A stretch of 64,000 nt of DNA from Ipomoea triloba (Eukaryota > Streptophyta > Magnoliopsida > Solanales > Convolvulaceae), in the NCBI RefSeq assembly GCF_003576645.1, contig NC_044925.1:2683878-2747877 (forward strand). The letters are read 5' to 3'. Below the pieces are notes generated by a model. The model saw only the letters and a program-made list of their open reading frames with translations. It made no database searches and was not told the origin of the DNA. Both the position numbers and the translations under genes were made by a program. Shown piece by piece: positions 22,638-32,589 of the stretch; within the stretch, counting starts at the first letter, position 1; each line of letters opens with the position of its first letter.

Positions 22638-24173
22638 ATGGATCAAGGAGGATATTACCATTCTCAATCCTATGAAGGGTATGGAGACTACATGTCTCAA
22701 CAAGGATACTATAATGCCCCATCCATTAGTCCTTGTACAATTCAAGCCCCACCTCCAAATAATTACTATGATGCTCAATTTCAAGACCCTTACCCACCAC
22801 AACCCCACGAAGACTCACCTTGTTATTCCCAACCTCCATACCATAGTCCTTATCCTCAACAATACCAAGATCCCCAATATGCTTCATATGACCAATACTC
22901 TCAATATTCACATGACTACAATCCACCTCAACATCCTTTCTCACCACAAGATTACTCTCCAAATCCATACCCCTCACCCATTCAATACACACCATACTCC
23001 CAAGACACTCAACCCCCATATGATCACTACAACCATTCACCAAGTGTGGGGAGCTATGGGATAAATGAGGAAACTTTGGCATTGGCTAAGCGTTGGGGAG
23101 TCACTATTGTACCCGATGATGACATTGAGGATGAGGGCTATCCCATGAGACCAAGTGATGAAGAATATGCTAATAATCAATGGGAACCTCAAGAGTCATT
23201 CTATCAAGAACCCCCACAAACAAGCCAACATATTGATGAGGAGATGAGGTTCATGATGAACAACATACTTATGCAAATGAATGAGCTACAAGTTCAATTA
23301 GAAAACATGAAGGCTCTAGAAAAAGGCTTGACAACTCAAGAACACATTCAAAGTTCATTTCCTTATGAAGAGGTTTTACATGAGTTGTTCACGCCAAGTG
23401 AGGGTGGTGATGAAGAGGAGAGTGAGAATAAAGATGATGATAATGATGAAGTGGATGAGGAAATTGAAATGGAAACTTTGAATTGGGAAGAAAGTGTAGA
23501 GTTGCAAACAAATGGTGATATGGAGAAACTAAAAGATGGTCCAATTGAAGAAGTGCAAGAAAAGGATGGTGTTGAGGAAGAAACAAAAGATGAGAGTGTT
23601 GAGGAAGAAAAAGAAGAGAATATGGAAGATGGTGGCGATGATCACATTGAAAGTTGTCCATTTGAAGAGAAGTTAAAGGAAAATGTAGTTGGGAGAACGC
23701 AAGGCTTGAATGAGGAAATCCCATCAATGGAGTTCGTTGAGAACTTTAGAAGAGTTTGGGAACCGGGAGGAGTTAATGGTTTTGAGAGTGTTGGCCCACA
23801 TTGGCCAATATTCATATCTAAGGACTCTCAATTTTTATTGGTGAATGACAAAGACCCAAGGTTCTCATTGTTTATTCAAGATGGGGAACCTCAAGAAGAG
23901 GAAATGTGTGGAACTCAAGAGAATAATCAAGTTGATGAGTATTATCAAGATCCGAGATTTAGGAAGAAGACCTCATTTGATCTTTGGATTAAGAATGGAT
24001 TTGATGAAAGAGTATGGTCGAATTTTGAGTTCATGGAGGAACAATGCTTGAGCTTTAATGTGGTGAACTTGTGCATAAAAGAATTCATTGATGGCCACCA
24101 CTTAAGGCTCTATTTGGAGGAGAAGGTGGATAGAAAGAAGGGGATCTCTCTCCTTCAATCTCTTGAAGCTTAA
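22638..24173 (+). CDS. Retrotransposon-borne ORF, 511 aa, Tyr/Gln/Pro-rich then acidic
   Basis: This is the only long frame inside the LTR element and it has no stop. Residues 1-145 are low-complexity and rich in Tyr, Pro, Gln and Ser (PPYHSPYPQQYQDPQYASYD type). About 150-180 is a short ordered stretch (NEETLALAKRWGVTIVPDDD). About 205-245 is a Met/Gln/Leu-rich probable coiled coil (MNNILMQMNELQVQLENMK). About 255-350 is strongly acidic, Glu/Asp repeats. The last 120 residues look globular. I see no zinc knuckle, protease or RT motif. By position it may replace gag, but I do not recognise a described family. Conservation of the frame in an otherwise gene-less element is notable. Confidence 0.65.
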   Translation: MDQGGYYHSQSYEGYGDYMSQQGYYNAPSISPCTIQAPPPNNYYDAQFQDPYPPQPHEDSPCYSQPPYHSPYPQQYQDPQYASYDQYSQYSHDYNPPQHPFSPQDYSPNPYPSPIQYTPYSQDTQPPYDHYNHSPSVGSYGINEETLALAKRWGVTIVPDDDIEDEGYPMRPSDEEYANNQWEPQESFYQEPPQTSQHIDEEMRFMMNNILMQMNELQVQLENMKALEKGLTTQEHIQSSFPYEEVLHELFTPSEGGDEEESENKDDDNDEVDEEIEMETLNWEESVELQTNGDMEKLKDGPIEEVQEKDGVEEETKDESVEEEKEENMEDGGDDHIESCPFEEKLKENVVGRTQGLNEEIPSMEFVENFRRVWEPGGVNGFESVGPHWPIFISKDSQFLLVNDKDPRFSLFIQDGEPQEEEMCGTQENNQVDEYYQDPRFRKKTSFDLWIKNGFDERVWSNFEFMEEQCLSFNVVNLCIKEFIDGHHLRLYLEEKVDRKKGISLLQSLEA

Positions 24174-25965
24174 AATTGGAAGTTTGAGTCGAGCTAGCGA
24201 CATTAAACTTAGCGCTTCATGGGAGGCACCCCATGCTATCTTTCATTTTATTGCATTTTATTTTCTTCTTTATTTTTCTTTATACTTTTGATATATCATG
24301 CTTTCACTTGTGCTTTCATGTGTATATTCTCCTGACTCTAGGAATGATACTAAGGAGTATGCTCAATTCCAAGAAGGTTTCATGATGATTCTTGGGCAAA
24401 AGAAGATTCATTAAGGGAGTCTCATCTACCTTCTCTACTTGCTTTAATTGTGTATAGTGCTTTAGTTGGTGTAGATAGTAGAGGTTGTGCTCCTTGTGCT
24501 TATTGTGCTACCCTTTCCCCCATGTGCTTTATTTTCTTTCACATCGAGGACGATGTAATTTCTAAGTGTGGGGGAGGACAAATATTGGGTAATTTTTGAA
24601 TTTTTTTGAACTTTTTAAATCTTTGCTTGGATGACTCATGGTGCATAATGTTGGGTAAATTGTCTTTTCTTAGCTTGAAATTGTGATCACTCCCTCTTTG
24701 TTGGTTTGTGGTTTGTTTTGGTGGAACTTGTTGCAACTCAACTTGTGATTGATGAGCCAAGGGGTTACATGATTGATCTATTCCCTTGCCAATAGTCTTG
24801 TTAACCACTTAATAATTGAATCAATTCTTGATCTAGTGTGTTGTGCATTGCTAGTGAAGGCTTATGTGAGATTCCGGTAATGGTTGTTTTGCTAGAACTT
24901 GCCTCATTACTCTCCAAGTGAAATCTAAGATTTACATGTTTTGAAATGATATAGGTCATTTTTGTTTAACCCTTAGCCTTAAAGCCTACCCTGTTAATAT
25001 GTGTTTATCCCTAATTGTCCCCTTTTGGGCCTTTAGTTCACTAAATAAAGTGCTTAGCACTTGTTCCCCTTGATGTTAGTCTTTCTTTGTTTTACCCTTA
25101 TTAATTTTTCCCTTAACCTTTAGCCATAAAGAAAAAAATATATATATCTCCCTTCCACCCTTGAGAGAATGTAGCACTTGTTCAATAGTTAGAAGAGATT
25201 CGTGTTGGAGCTTATCTTTGTTTACATCACTCTTGTTAGTCTTGTTTTAGTGTGGGGGTTTTGCTAAATAAATGGAGTTTGTTTGTTATTTTGAAAAAAA
25301 AAAAAAGTGAAAGTCTTTGAAAAGTAGAAAAAGAAAAAAAAATGAAGAAAAAGATGTTTGAAAAAGTTTGAAAAAGAAGTTTGAAATGATGAAAAGGGAA
25401 AGAAAAAAAAAGTGAATAAAAGCAAAAATGTATATTCCTTTCTTGTTCTTTGTGTCAAATCCCCACCTTTTGATAGTGTTGTCTAGTTTTCTTTGTAGAG
25501 TGCTCCTTTGCTCTTTATTGTCAAGATCTCTTATAGCTTAGTTTGTGAATAGGTGTGAAATTCTCTCATTTTGTTTACTTTCCCTACCCCTTCTTTGTTA
25601 AAACGTTTACCCTTAGCCCCGTTACAAGCCAAATAAAAGTCCTACTTGATCTTAGCATGCAATCTTAGAGTTGAACTAGTGAGAGTATGAAGGACAAACC
25701 TATGAGATCTCATTAAAAGCCAAGTTTTGCATAATCTCAACTTAGCATTTTTGCACACTAGATTCTCACACACTTTAATGGTTTTGGTGTTTGGTATTGG
25801 CTTGGGAATGGAACTTGTGTGCCAAGCTAAGGTGATTATTGAAACAAGTTGTGTTGTAGCAAGTTGGATTGTGGTTTGATAGGTTGTGCAAGGTGGGAGT
25901 ATGATCAATTTCATTGCAAGGATGGTGATTTATTACTTGTCTTTGCTTGAGGACAAGAAAAGGTT
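24174..25965 (+). other. Non-coding 3' interior of the LTR element
   Basis: About 1.8 kb with stops in all frames. A motif TCTAAGTGTGGGGGAGG at 24561-24577 resembles the terminal purine tract. A purine-rich run of AAAAAGAAGTTTGAAA type lies at about 25295-25420. Nothing codes for a protein. Confidence 0.6.
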
Positions 25966-25979
25966 TAAGTGTGGGGGAG
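25966..25979 (+). promoter_or_regulatory. Polypurine tract of the LTR element
   Basis: TAAGTGTGGGGGAG sits immediately before the 3' LTR start TGATAAGTGC. This is the expected plus-strand priming site. Confidence 0.8.
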
Positions 25980-25980
25980 T

Positions 25981-27647
25981 TGATAAGTGCTCATTTGTCT
26001 ATATTTTTCTCCATTTCACTAAGTCATTTTATTTTTAGATCATTCCAAATTTCATGAGAATTAGTGCTTATTTGTGTTATTTTGCAAGGAGTATGAGTTG
26101 GAAAGCATTGGAAGCAAAAACGGTGATTTTCAAGTATTTTGGATGAATTTGGAGTTAATGGAAGTCAAGGAGAAGCTCTAAAGATGGGTGGAACATTTCC
26201 AAGGGAGCCTAAGAGTTGTATTTTCAATGGTATTTGATCATTTGTGCAAACTAAAACAAAAGAGAAGCAAAAGGTTAAGGTGTTGAAATTTCTGCACGTT
26301 GACATCATAGTGATTGGACGATATCTCGGCCTATAAATATTAAAATTGAGTGATTCTTGTGCCATTGGAATGAAGACTCAAAGGGCTACAACTCTCATGA
26401 AGACATTAAAGCTTTAAAAGGAAGACAAAGGGGTCAAAATAGTTCAAACTTACAGATTTCATCTAAATCTGCCACTGTTCGGTATTTTGACCATATATCA
26501 GCCTAGGAATGTCCAAATCAGATGATTCTTGTGCCATTGGAAAGCCAACTTGAAGGGCTACAACTTTGTTGAAGATCACAAAGGCTAATAAAGTGTTTTT
26601 GAGGGTGAAAAAATAGCCTATAATTCAAAGCAGTTGCACAAAATTTTGAGAAATGCACTGTAAATTGCACAAAAGCATACACGACCATGCATATGGCCGT
26701 ATGAGAGGCCGTATGGCACCTGCTCTGTTCAGTATTTAAACTCTTTTTGAGCATTTTGAACTCGCTCTTGACCCATGGTTGAACCCTATACACTCTCATT
26801 CACTCCCCTTCATATTTTTAAGTTAGATTAGGCTTAGATCTATGTTTTTTTTTAACACTTTTGGAGCTTGTAATCTTGGATTTGAAGCTTGGATTTCAAG
26901 ATTCCACCACCCATTTCAATAGAGAAGCTTTCTTTCCTTTATCTCTTTTCTTTTGCAAAATTTATGTTTATTACTTGTGTTTTTGTGTTCTTTATGCTAT
27001 TTAATCATGAGTAGTTAGTTTGTGGGCTTGAGTTAGGGTTGTATTATCTATTTTGATGCTTAAGTTGTGATTATTGTGAAAAAGGGGAAGAAACCCATTT
27101 AGGGTTCTTAAGTTTGAATTGGGTTTATTTCTATCTTTCAATGGTTAGTGATCAATGATTATTGTTTGTCTTTGGAAAGTCTTTCATCTCAATGGAAGTT
27201 GGATGGAAGACTTGAGCCAACCCAATCTCAAACCCATTTTCTCTTCTATGGAAATAGGGGTAGATTTGGGGCTAAATAGCTTTTGTTCTTCAAGAATTTG
27301 AGTTGATACACCATGGGAATGGGACAACCCTTGTTCTAATCCTTGTGGACACTTTGATTCTTTAGTGCTTGCCTTAAGAACCTAGGGCTAATGTTCTTCC
27401 CACAAACGTAAGTGTTAAAGCATCTAGATGGTAATGCCCCGAACTTGAGTCCTATTTCTTAATTTTGCACTTATCTATTGTTTATATGTGTTTGTTCTAC
27501 CTTGTTGTCGTTTGCTTAGCTTCTTGTTGATTTCCTTATGCTAGTGCCTAGTTCTGTGATTGCATATTGCGTGCCATAACCCCCAATCCTCAGCGGAACG
27601 ACATTTCACACCCGTACACTCACCACACTCATTTTTGCTACACATCA
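25981..27647 (+). repeat. 3' LTR, 1667 bp, complete
   Basis: It begins TGATAAGTGC and ends TGCTACACATCA, followed by the target duplication CTACC. It contains the 0.7 kb segment missing from the 5' LTR. Small ORFs in it also occur in the 5' LTR and are not genes. Confidence 0.9.
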
Positions 27648-27652
27648 CTACC

Positions 27653-28103
27653 CATGCACAACCCTATTATTAAGCATGTAAAAATTTGTTTTTATGGGTT
27701 ATTGAATATTATTATTATTATTTTGAAGAAATTATATTATGGAGAAATGTTATGGAATTTATGATTTGGGAGAAAATCCAAAATTTGTGATTGAAAAGTG
27801 AGCAGTCAAAATATATCTTGTCTCACTAAGAGGTAATAATGTCCTGTTATTTTGAGGAGTGGGCAGTGACGTAAAAACTGTATGCACTAAGATAAAATAC
27901 CTTGTGAGTAGTAGTCGGTAGAAACCTATCTTGACTACTAGGACTAGTTACTATCCATTTGGCCTGGAAACTCTTTGGGGGTGTGCACACTTAAAGGTAT
28001 TTGTTCTGTTCCACTGAGAATGAGATTTTGAGGAGTGAGTAGTGACGTAAAAACTGACTCATTAGGAACTTTAAAGTGGTATGTTCCTGTCCATTATGTA
28101 TTA
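27653..28103. other. Intergenic spacer
   Basis: Short AT-rich sequence. GAGTGGGCAGTGACGTAAAAAC and a near-copy (GAGTGAGTAGTGACGTAAAA) occur about 180 bp apart. No gene is seen. Confidence 0.45.
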
Positions 28104-28169
28104 TTGTTGGGAGGCAAAAACTTGTGTGAGACTGTCTCACGGATCTCAATCTGTGAGACGGGTCGGGTC

Positions 28170-28980
28170 ACTTATTATACGGGTCAATATGTGCTTCTCA
28201 CCCTCCCCTTTCTCTACCTCATTGTTTCTCTCTCTCTCTCTCTCTTTGCCACAAGATTGATTTTCTCATATCATCATATCCGCTCATGTTGTTCTCTCAC
28301 TCCTCGTATCTCTGCCGCCCACCTCTCCGTCTCCTCCCATCTCCTCTGCCTCCATTTCTACCGCAGCCTTCAACTCTGGCAAACAACAACAACTTTTGTC
28401 AAATGCTGCGCTTTAATTTCTCACATGTAGTTGTGCTAGTTGTTTTTGCAAATTTTTTTTTCTGCATTTCTTTATTGGAGGTTAATTGTAGAGTGTTGTT
28501 GTAGATCTGAGAGATAAGTGGTCTCCATTTCTTTGTGTGTTTGAATTTTATTAGAGCTCCGTGGGGTTGATAATTGTGAGAACTTTCGATGTTTAATTTC
28601 GAGTGATTATATCCCTGTAGTGCATCCGAAATGCAAACTTTAGGATTCCTCACCCTTCGCTACTAATTGCAAGGTCCGATGAAGATGTTGACAAGCTGCC
28701 TCTAATGCTACTGCGCACTCTACCTCACCCTCACCCTGCTGGTTATGAACTGCCGCCAAATGAATTTCACTAGTTTGTACTCGATTTCATCTTCTTCTCC
28801 CATTGCAATATTAATGATTCCAAAATGCAAAACCTTTATTCCCTCTTATTCATAAGCTTGTTGTAGATAGGTTCGTAGGAGCAGTAGCTTGTCATATAAA
28901 GATCGGACGATTATTTGTGTTTCAGGAAGAAGAATCAAACAAGTATGTGGATGATTTCTCAACAAGCTGTTGCTCTAAAT
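28170..28980. other. Unrecognised interior segment of the 3.4 kb element
   Basis: It contains a CT microsatellite (about 28229-28245) and a C-rich leader-like stretch with short open frames, the longest 131 codons (28035-28430). I see no conserved domain. It could be a captured 5' UTR/first-exon region of a host gene, but that is not demonstrated. Confidence 0.3.
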
Positions 28981-29170
28981 GTATAATCAATACTTTAAGC
29001 CTTAAATACCATACTTTATAACTTAAATGTAATACTTCATAGCACAAATTTGATACACAGTTTATATGTAGATATATTTAATACTTTAAGCCTTAAACAC
29101 GTACAATACTTTATAGTCTAAATATAATACTTCATAACACAAATCTAATACAAAATTTGAGGCAAATATA

Positions 29171-30059
29171 TTTATTACCAAAATGGTCCCTCGACTATTG
29201 CGAAATTACCAATTTGGTCCTCAACAATTTTTCTTGACCAATTAAGTCCCTCGACTTTGAAAATATAAACCAATTTAGTCCTCAGTTTATTTTTTCGTTA
29301 ATATCCGTTAAATTAGGACCAAATTGGTAATTTTGCTATAGTCAGGGGACCATTTAAGTGAAAAATTAAGGGATAAACTACAATAAAGTCATCGTACTAT
29401 TTGGGAACAAGTAATTAGGTCATCCAACTCAAATAACCCCCAAATAAGGTATTGAACTCAGGAAAATAAAGCAATTGAGCCACTGCAACCAAAAAAAAGC
29501 AATTAACCCATTTTTAAAATTTTCGGTGACAAATTCCGACACCGACGACCATTTCCGGCAACCGGCGGTTTCTGGTCGCCTTCGCCTAGGGAAGGCGACC
29601 TCGCCTTCCCGGCGAGGGAGACCATTTTTGGTCGCCCTCGCCAGAAATGGCGACCGGCAACGACCATTGGAAATGATTGTCGGTGCCGAAATTTGTCGCC
29701 GGAAATTTTTAAAATGGGTTAATTGCTCTTTTTTTTTCGGTTTTAGTCGCTCAATTGCTTTATTTTTTTGAGTTCAATGGTTTATTTGGGGTTATTTGAG
29801 TTGGATGACTTAATTGCTTGTTTCCAAATAGTACGATGACTTATTTGTATTTTATCCCAAAAATTAATTACCAATTTGGTCCCTTGACTATAGCAAAATT
29901 ACCTATTTGGTCCTGATTTAACGAATGTTTAACAGAAAAATAAACGGATGACCAAATTGGTTAAATTTTTCAAAGTCGAGGGACTTAATTGGTCAAGAAA
30001 AATTGTTGAGGACCAAATTGGTAATTTCGCAATAGTCGAGGGACCATTTTGGTAATAAA
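29171..30059. mobile_element. Inverted-repeat (MULE/MITE-type) element inserted in the array
   Basis: Terminal inverted repeats of about 190 bp start TTTATTACCAAAATGGTCCC and include TCCCTCGACTATTGCGAAAT. The right end closes with the complement at 30059. Its TIR phrases resemble those of the Pack-MULE at 16593. The array units on either side join directly if it is removed. The target duplication is unclear. Confidence 0.7.
29370..29858. mobile_element. 489-bp MULE-type MITE nested in the previous element
   Basis: The ends GGGATAAACTACAATAAAGT and (reverse) GGGATAAAATACAAATAAGT form TIRs of about 150 bp. The 9-bp direct repeat AAAAATTAA flanks it exactly (29361-29369 and 29859-29867). The centre is GC-rich and palindromic (GGTCGCC/GGCGACC). 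It encodes nothing recognisable. Confidence 0.88.
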
Positions 30060-31535
30060 CTCTTTAATACTTTAAACCTTAAACACAATACTTTATAGGC
30101 TAAATATAGTACTTCATATATAGCACAAATCTAATAGTTTAAGATAGATATATTTAATACTTTAAGGCTTAAATACAATACATTATAACTTAAATGTAAT
30201 ACTTCATAGCACAAATTTAATACACAGTTTATATGTAGATATATTTAAATATTTAATACTTTAAGCTTTAAATACAATACTTTATAGCCTAAATATAATA
30301 CTTCATAACATAGATCTAATACAAAATTTGAGATAGATATATTTAATACTTTAGGCCTTAAACACAATACTTTATAGGCTAAATTTAATACTTTAGGCCT
30401 TAAACACAATACTTTATAGGCTAAATATAATACTTCATAGCACAAATCTAATAGCTTAAGGTAGATATATTTAATACTTTAAGCCTTAAATACAAGCTTA
30501 AGGTAGATATATTTAATACTTTAAGCCTTAAATACAATACTTTACAGCTTAAATATAATACTTTATAGCACAAATTTAATACACAGTTTAATACTTTAGG
30601 CCTTAAACACAATACTTTATAGGCTAAATATAATACTTTAGGCCTTAAACACAATACTTTATAGGCTAAATATAATACTTCATAGCACAAATCTAATAGC
30701 TTAAGGTAGATATATTTAATACTTTAAGCCTTAAATACAAGCTTAAGGTAGATATATTTAATACTTTAAGCCTTAAATACAATACTTTACAGCTTAAATA
30801 TAATACTTTATAGCACAAATTTAATACACAGTTTAAGGTAGATATATTTAATACTTTAATAAGTCTTAAACACAATACTTTATAGCCTAAATATAATACT
30901 TCATGCACAAATCTAATACATAGTTTAAGGTAGATATATTTAATACTTTAAGCCTTAAACACAATACTTTATGGCCTAAATATAATACTTCATAACACAA
31001 ATCCAATACATAGTTTAAGGTAGATATATTTAACACTTTATGCCTTAAATGTAACACTTTATACCTTAGATGTAATACTTTCTAGCACAAATCTAAAATA
31101 TATATAATCAATACTTTAAACCTTAAATACCATACTTTAAGAATCATATATAATACTTCATATATATAAAAAAAAATGTTGTACTTTACAACAAAATATG
31201 GCATGACTACTGTGACTCTAAATTGCAAGTCGTTATTCCTGAACTTACTCTTACTAGTTTTTTAAAATTAATTGACAAAATTAATATTATTTAAATTGTA
31301 GAAAAACTCTAATGAATGATTATGAAATATCAATTTTGAGAGAGTTTCTGCGCCCTTAGAGATGCGGAACAATCATCAGTACTCAATACATTTAGATAAG
31401 CATCGCAACAGAACTCCATGCATCCTTTGTTTTGTATCTACTTGTACACTCTATGACCCAAAGTATATGGATCCGACCCGTCTCACGAATTGAGACCCGT
31501 GAGACGGTCTCACACAAGTGTGACCCTTATTGGGA

Positions 31536-31948
31536 ATATTACGAGTGAACATTATTGTAAAAACTGTTTCACTGAGACTTAATTATTTAAGTACCCTCCC
31601 ATTTATAGAATTGGTTTTCCTCCTTATTTATGAATTTGAGTTTATAAATTGAAGAAATTTGAACTATGAAAATTTTAAAGAGTCGTGTGGCTAAGTATTT
31701 TTCTGAAATTATTTATTAGTAAGAAAAATAATTTTGATAAATATTATTTTACGTGGTGGGTAAACATTACTCAACAAAGTTTTGCTAACTTTTTTTGTGT
31801 ATTGTTTTTCTATGTTTTTGGAAATTATATATTTTTTTCAGGTAATTGATTAAGTATATTGTAACAGAGTCAGTAGTAGTCAAAAAAAAAAAAAAAGTAT
31901 GGCCATAAGCTTGATCAAAAGTGGTAGATTGTTTTCAAGAAGAAAGAC
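31536..31948. other. Intergenic spacer with a SINE tail fragment
   Basis: AT-rich. At about 31853-31895, TATTGTAACAGAGTCAGTAG followed by a poly-A run matches the 3' end of the SINE at 44221-44382, so this is a 5'-truncated SINE remnant. Confidence 0.5.
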
Positions 31949-31951
31949 TAA

Positions 31952-32250
31952 AGGTGTGTTTGGTTGGTGGGTTTAGGCATAAGGTATGGGTATCAAAGTG
32001 ATTGTTATTGTTTGGTTGATAGGTTTTTAGAATATTACTATGGGTTTGGAATATCTCATTAATTGGAAAACTCATACGCTAATGAAATAAGGGTTTCATT
32101 CCCCTTCCTCCTTTCTTCCCCAACTATTAATAATCATTCCATTCCACCATATTACCAAAATGCAAAATACTTCCACCAAAATCCATTATCTTTACCAAGT
32201 ATTTGATACCCATACCGATTCCGATTCTCATGTGCGAACCAAACACACCC
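31952..32250. mobile_element. 299-bp PIF/Harbinger-type (Tourist-like) MITE
   Basis: The ends AGGTGTGTTTGGTTGG and CGAACCAAACACACCC are inverted repeats. The 3-bp TAA target duplication (31949-31951 and 32251-32253) fits the TWA preference of PIF/Harbinger elements. It is non-coding. A related right end occurs at about 62618-62650. Confidence 0.75.
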
Positions 32251-32589
32251 TAAGTTGTAATAGATAAATGTTCGATTTATTAGACAATATGTTTTTGGTT
32301 TAGCGTTACATCTAGACATAGTACTTTAGATGTGATGGTATCACCTCGGGTTTAAGAGAATATTGAATTATTTAAATATTTATTTATTTTCCTAAGTTGG
32401 ATTGTGACTACTAACTAGCTACTTAAATAAAGACATTTCTATTATTGGAAATTCTATTTTGGAAACTTTCTATCTTTGGAGGTACTATAATTAGTAATTT
32501 TTGGATTGTAAAAATGGGGGTGTTACAAGCAAACTTAAATGTGAAGCAAGATGATGAAGATAAAATTTAAAAAAAAAAAAAAGATTTTT

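Larger units (their letters stand above)
21509..27647 (+). mobile_element. Non-autonomous LTR retrotransposon (LARD-like, Athila-type PBS)
   Basis: Two homologous LTRs (21509-22458 and 25981-27647) enclose about 3.5 kb. The element is flanked by the 5-bp direct repeat CTACC (21504-21508 and 27648-27652). A primer-binding site follows the 5' LTR and a purine tract precedes the 3' LTR. The interior carries one open frame (22638-24173) but no protease, reverse transcriptase, RNase H or integrase, so it must have been moved by a partner element. The PBS sequence is the type I associate with Ty3/Gypsy Athila-like elements; this classification is tentative. Confidence 0.9.
28985..31165. repeat. Degenerate tandem array of AATACTTTAAGCCTTAAA-type units
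   Basis: Units built from TTTAATACTTTAAGCCTTAA, ACACAATACTTTATAGGCTA and AATACTTCATAGCACAAATC recur dozens of times with a higher-order period of very roughly 100-150 bp. The array is split by the elements at 29171-30059. A larger block, about 30473-30600, is repeated nearly exactly at 30710-30835. Minus-strand frames made of YKVLCLRPKVLN-type peptides are by-products of the array. The small family members carry a few AATACTTTT-like units at the matching place. Confidence 0.85.
28113..31526. mobile_element. 3.4 kb MULE-like element, large member of the GTGTGAGACCGTCTCAC family
   Basis: The ends read GGCAAAAACTTGTGTGAGAC and (reverse) GGGTCACACTTGTGTGAGAC. The flanking direct repeats are TTGTTGGGA (28104-28112) and TTATTGGGA (31527-31535), eight of nine identical. 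Both ends carry the inner inverted TCTCACGG/GTGAGACGGGTC motif seen in the smaller copies at 39.5, 40.4 and 56.9 kb. There is no transposase. The interior is a tandem array with nested elements and about 800 bp of unrelated sequence (28200-28980). Confidence 0.75.

Noticed and set aside
22593..23082. Overlapping frames to the 511-codon ORF
   Set aside because: Shorter and compositionally derived from the same Tyr/Pro/Gln-rich stretch; the 511-codon frame explains the region.
23389..23727. Minus-strand His/Leu/Pro-rich frame opposite the retrotransposon ORF
   Set aside because: Complement of the acidic GAA/GAT-rich coding stretch.
25264..25458. Phe-rich minus-strand frame
   Set aside because: Translation of a purine-rich tract in the non-coding 3' interior of the LTR element.
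30245..30908. Minus-strand frames encoding repeated YKVLCLRPKVLN-type peptides
   Set aside because: They follow the tandem AATACTTTA array exactly, and change frame with each indel. No start context or domain is present.
28985..31165. Repeat array considered as a CRISPR
   Set aside because: Units vary in length and sequence, there are no unique spacers, and the context is a plant transposon.
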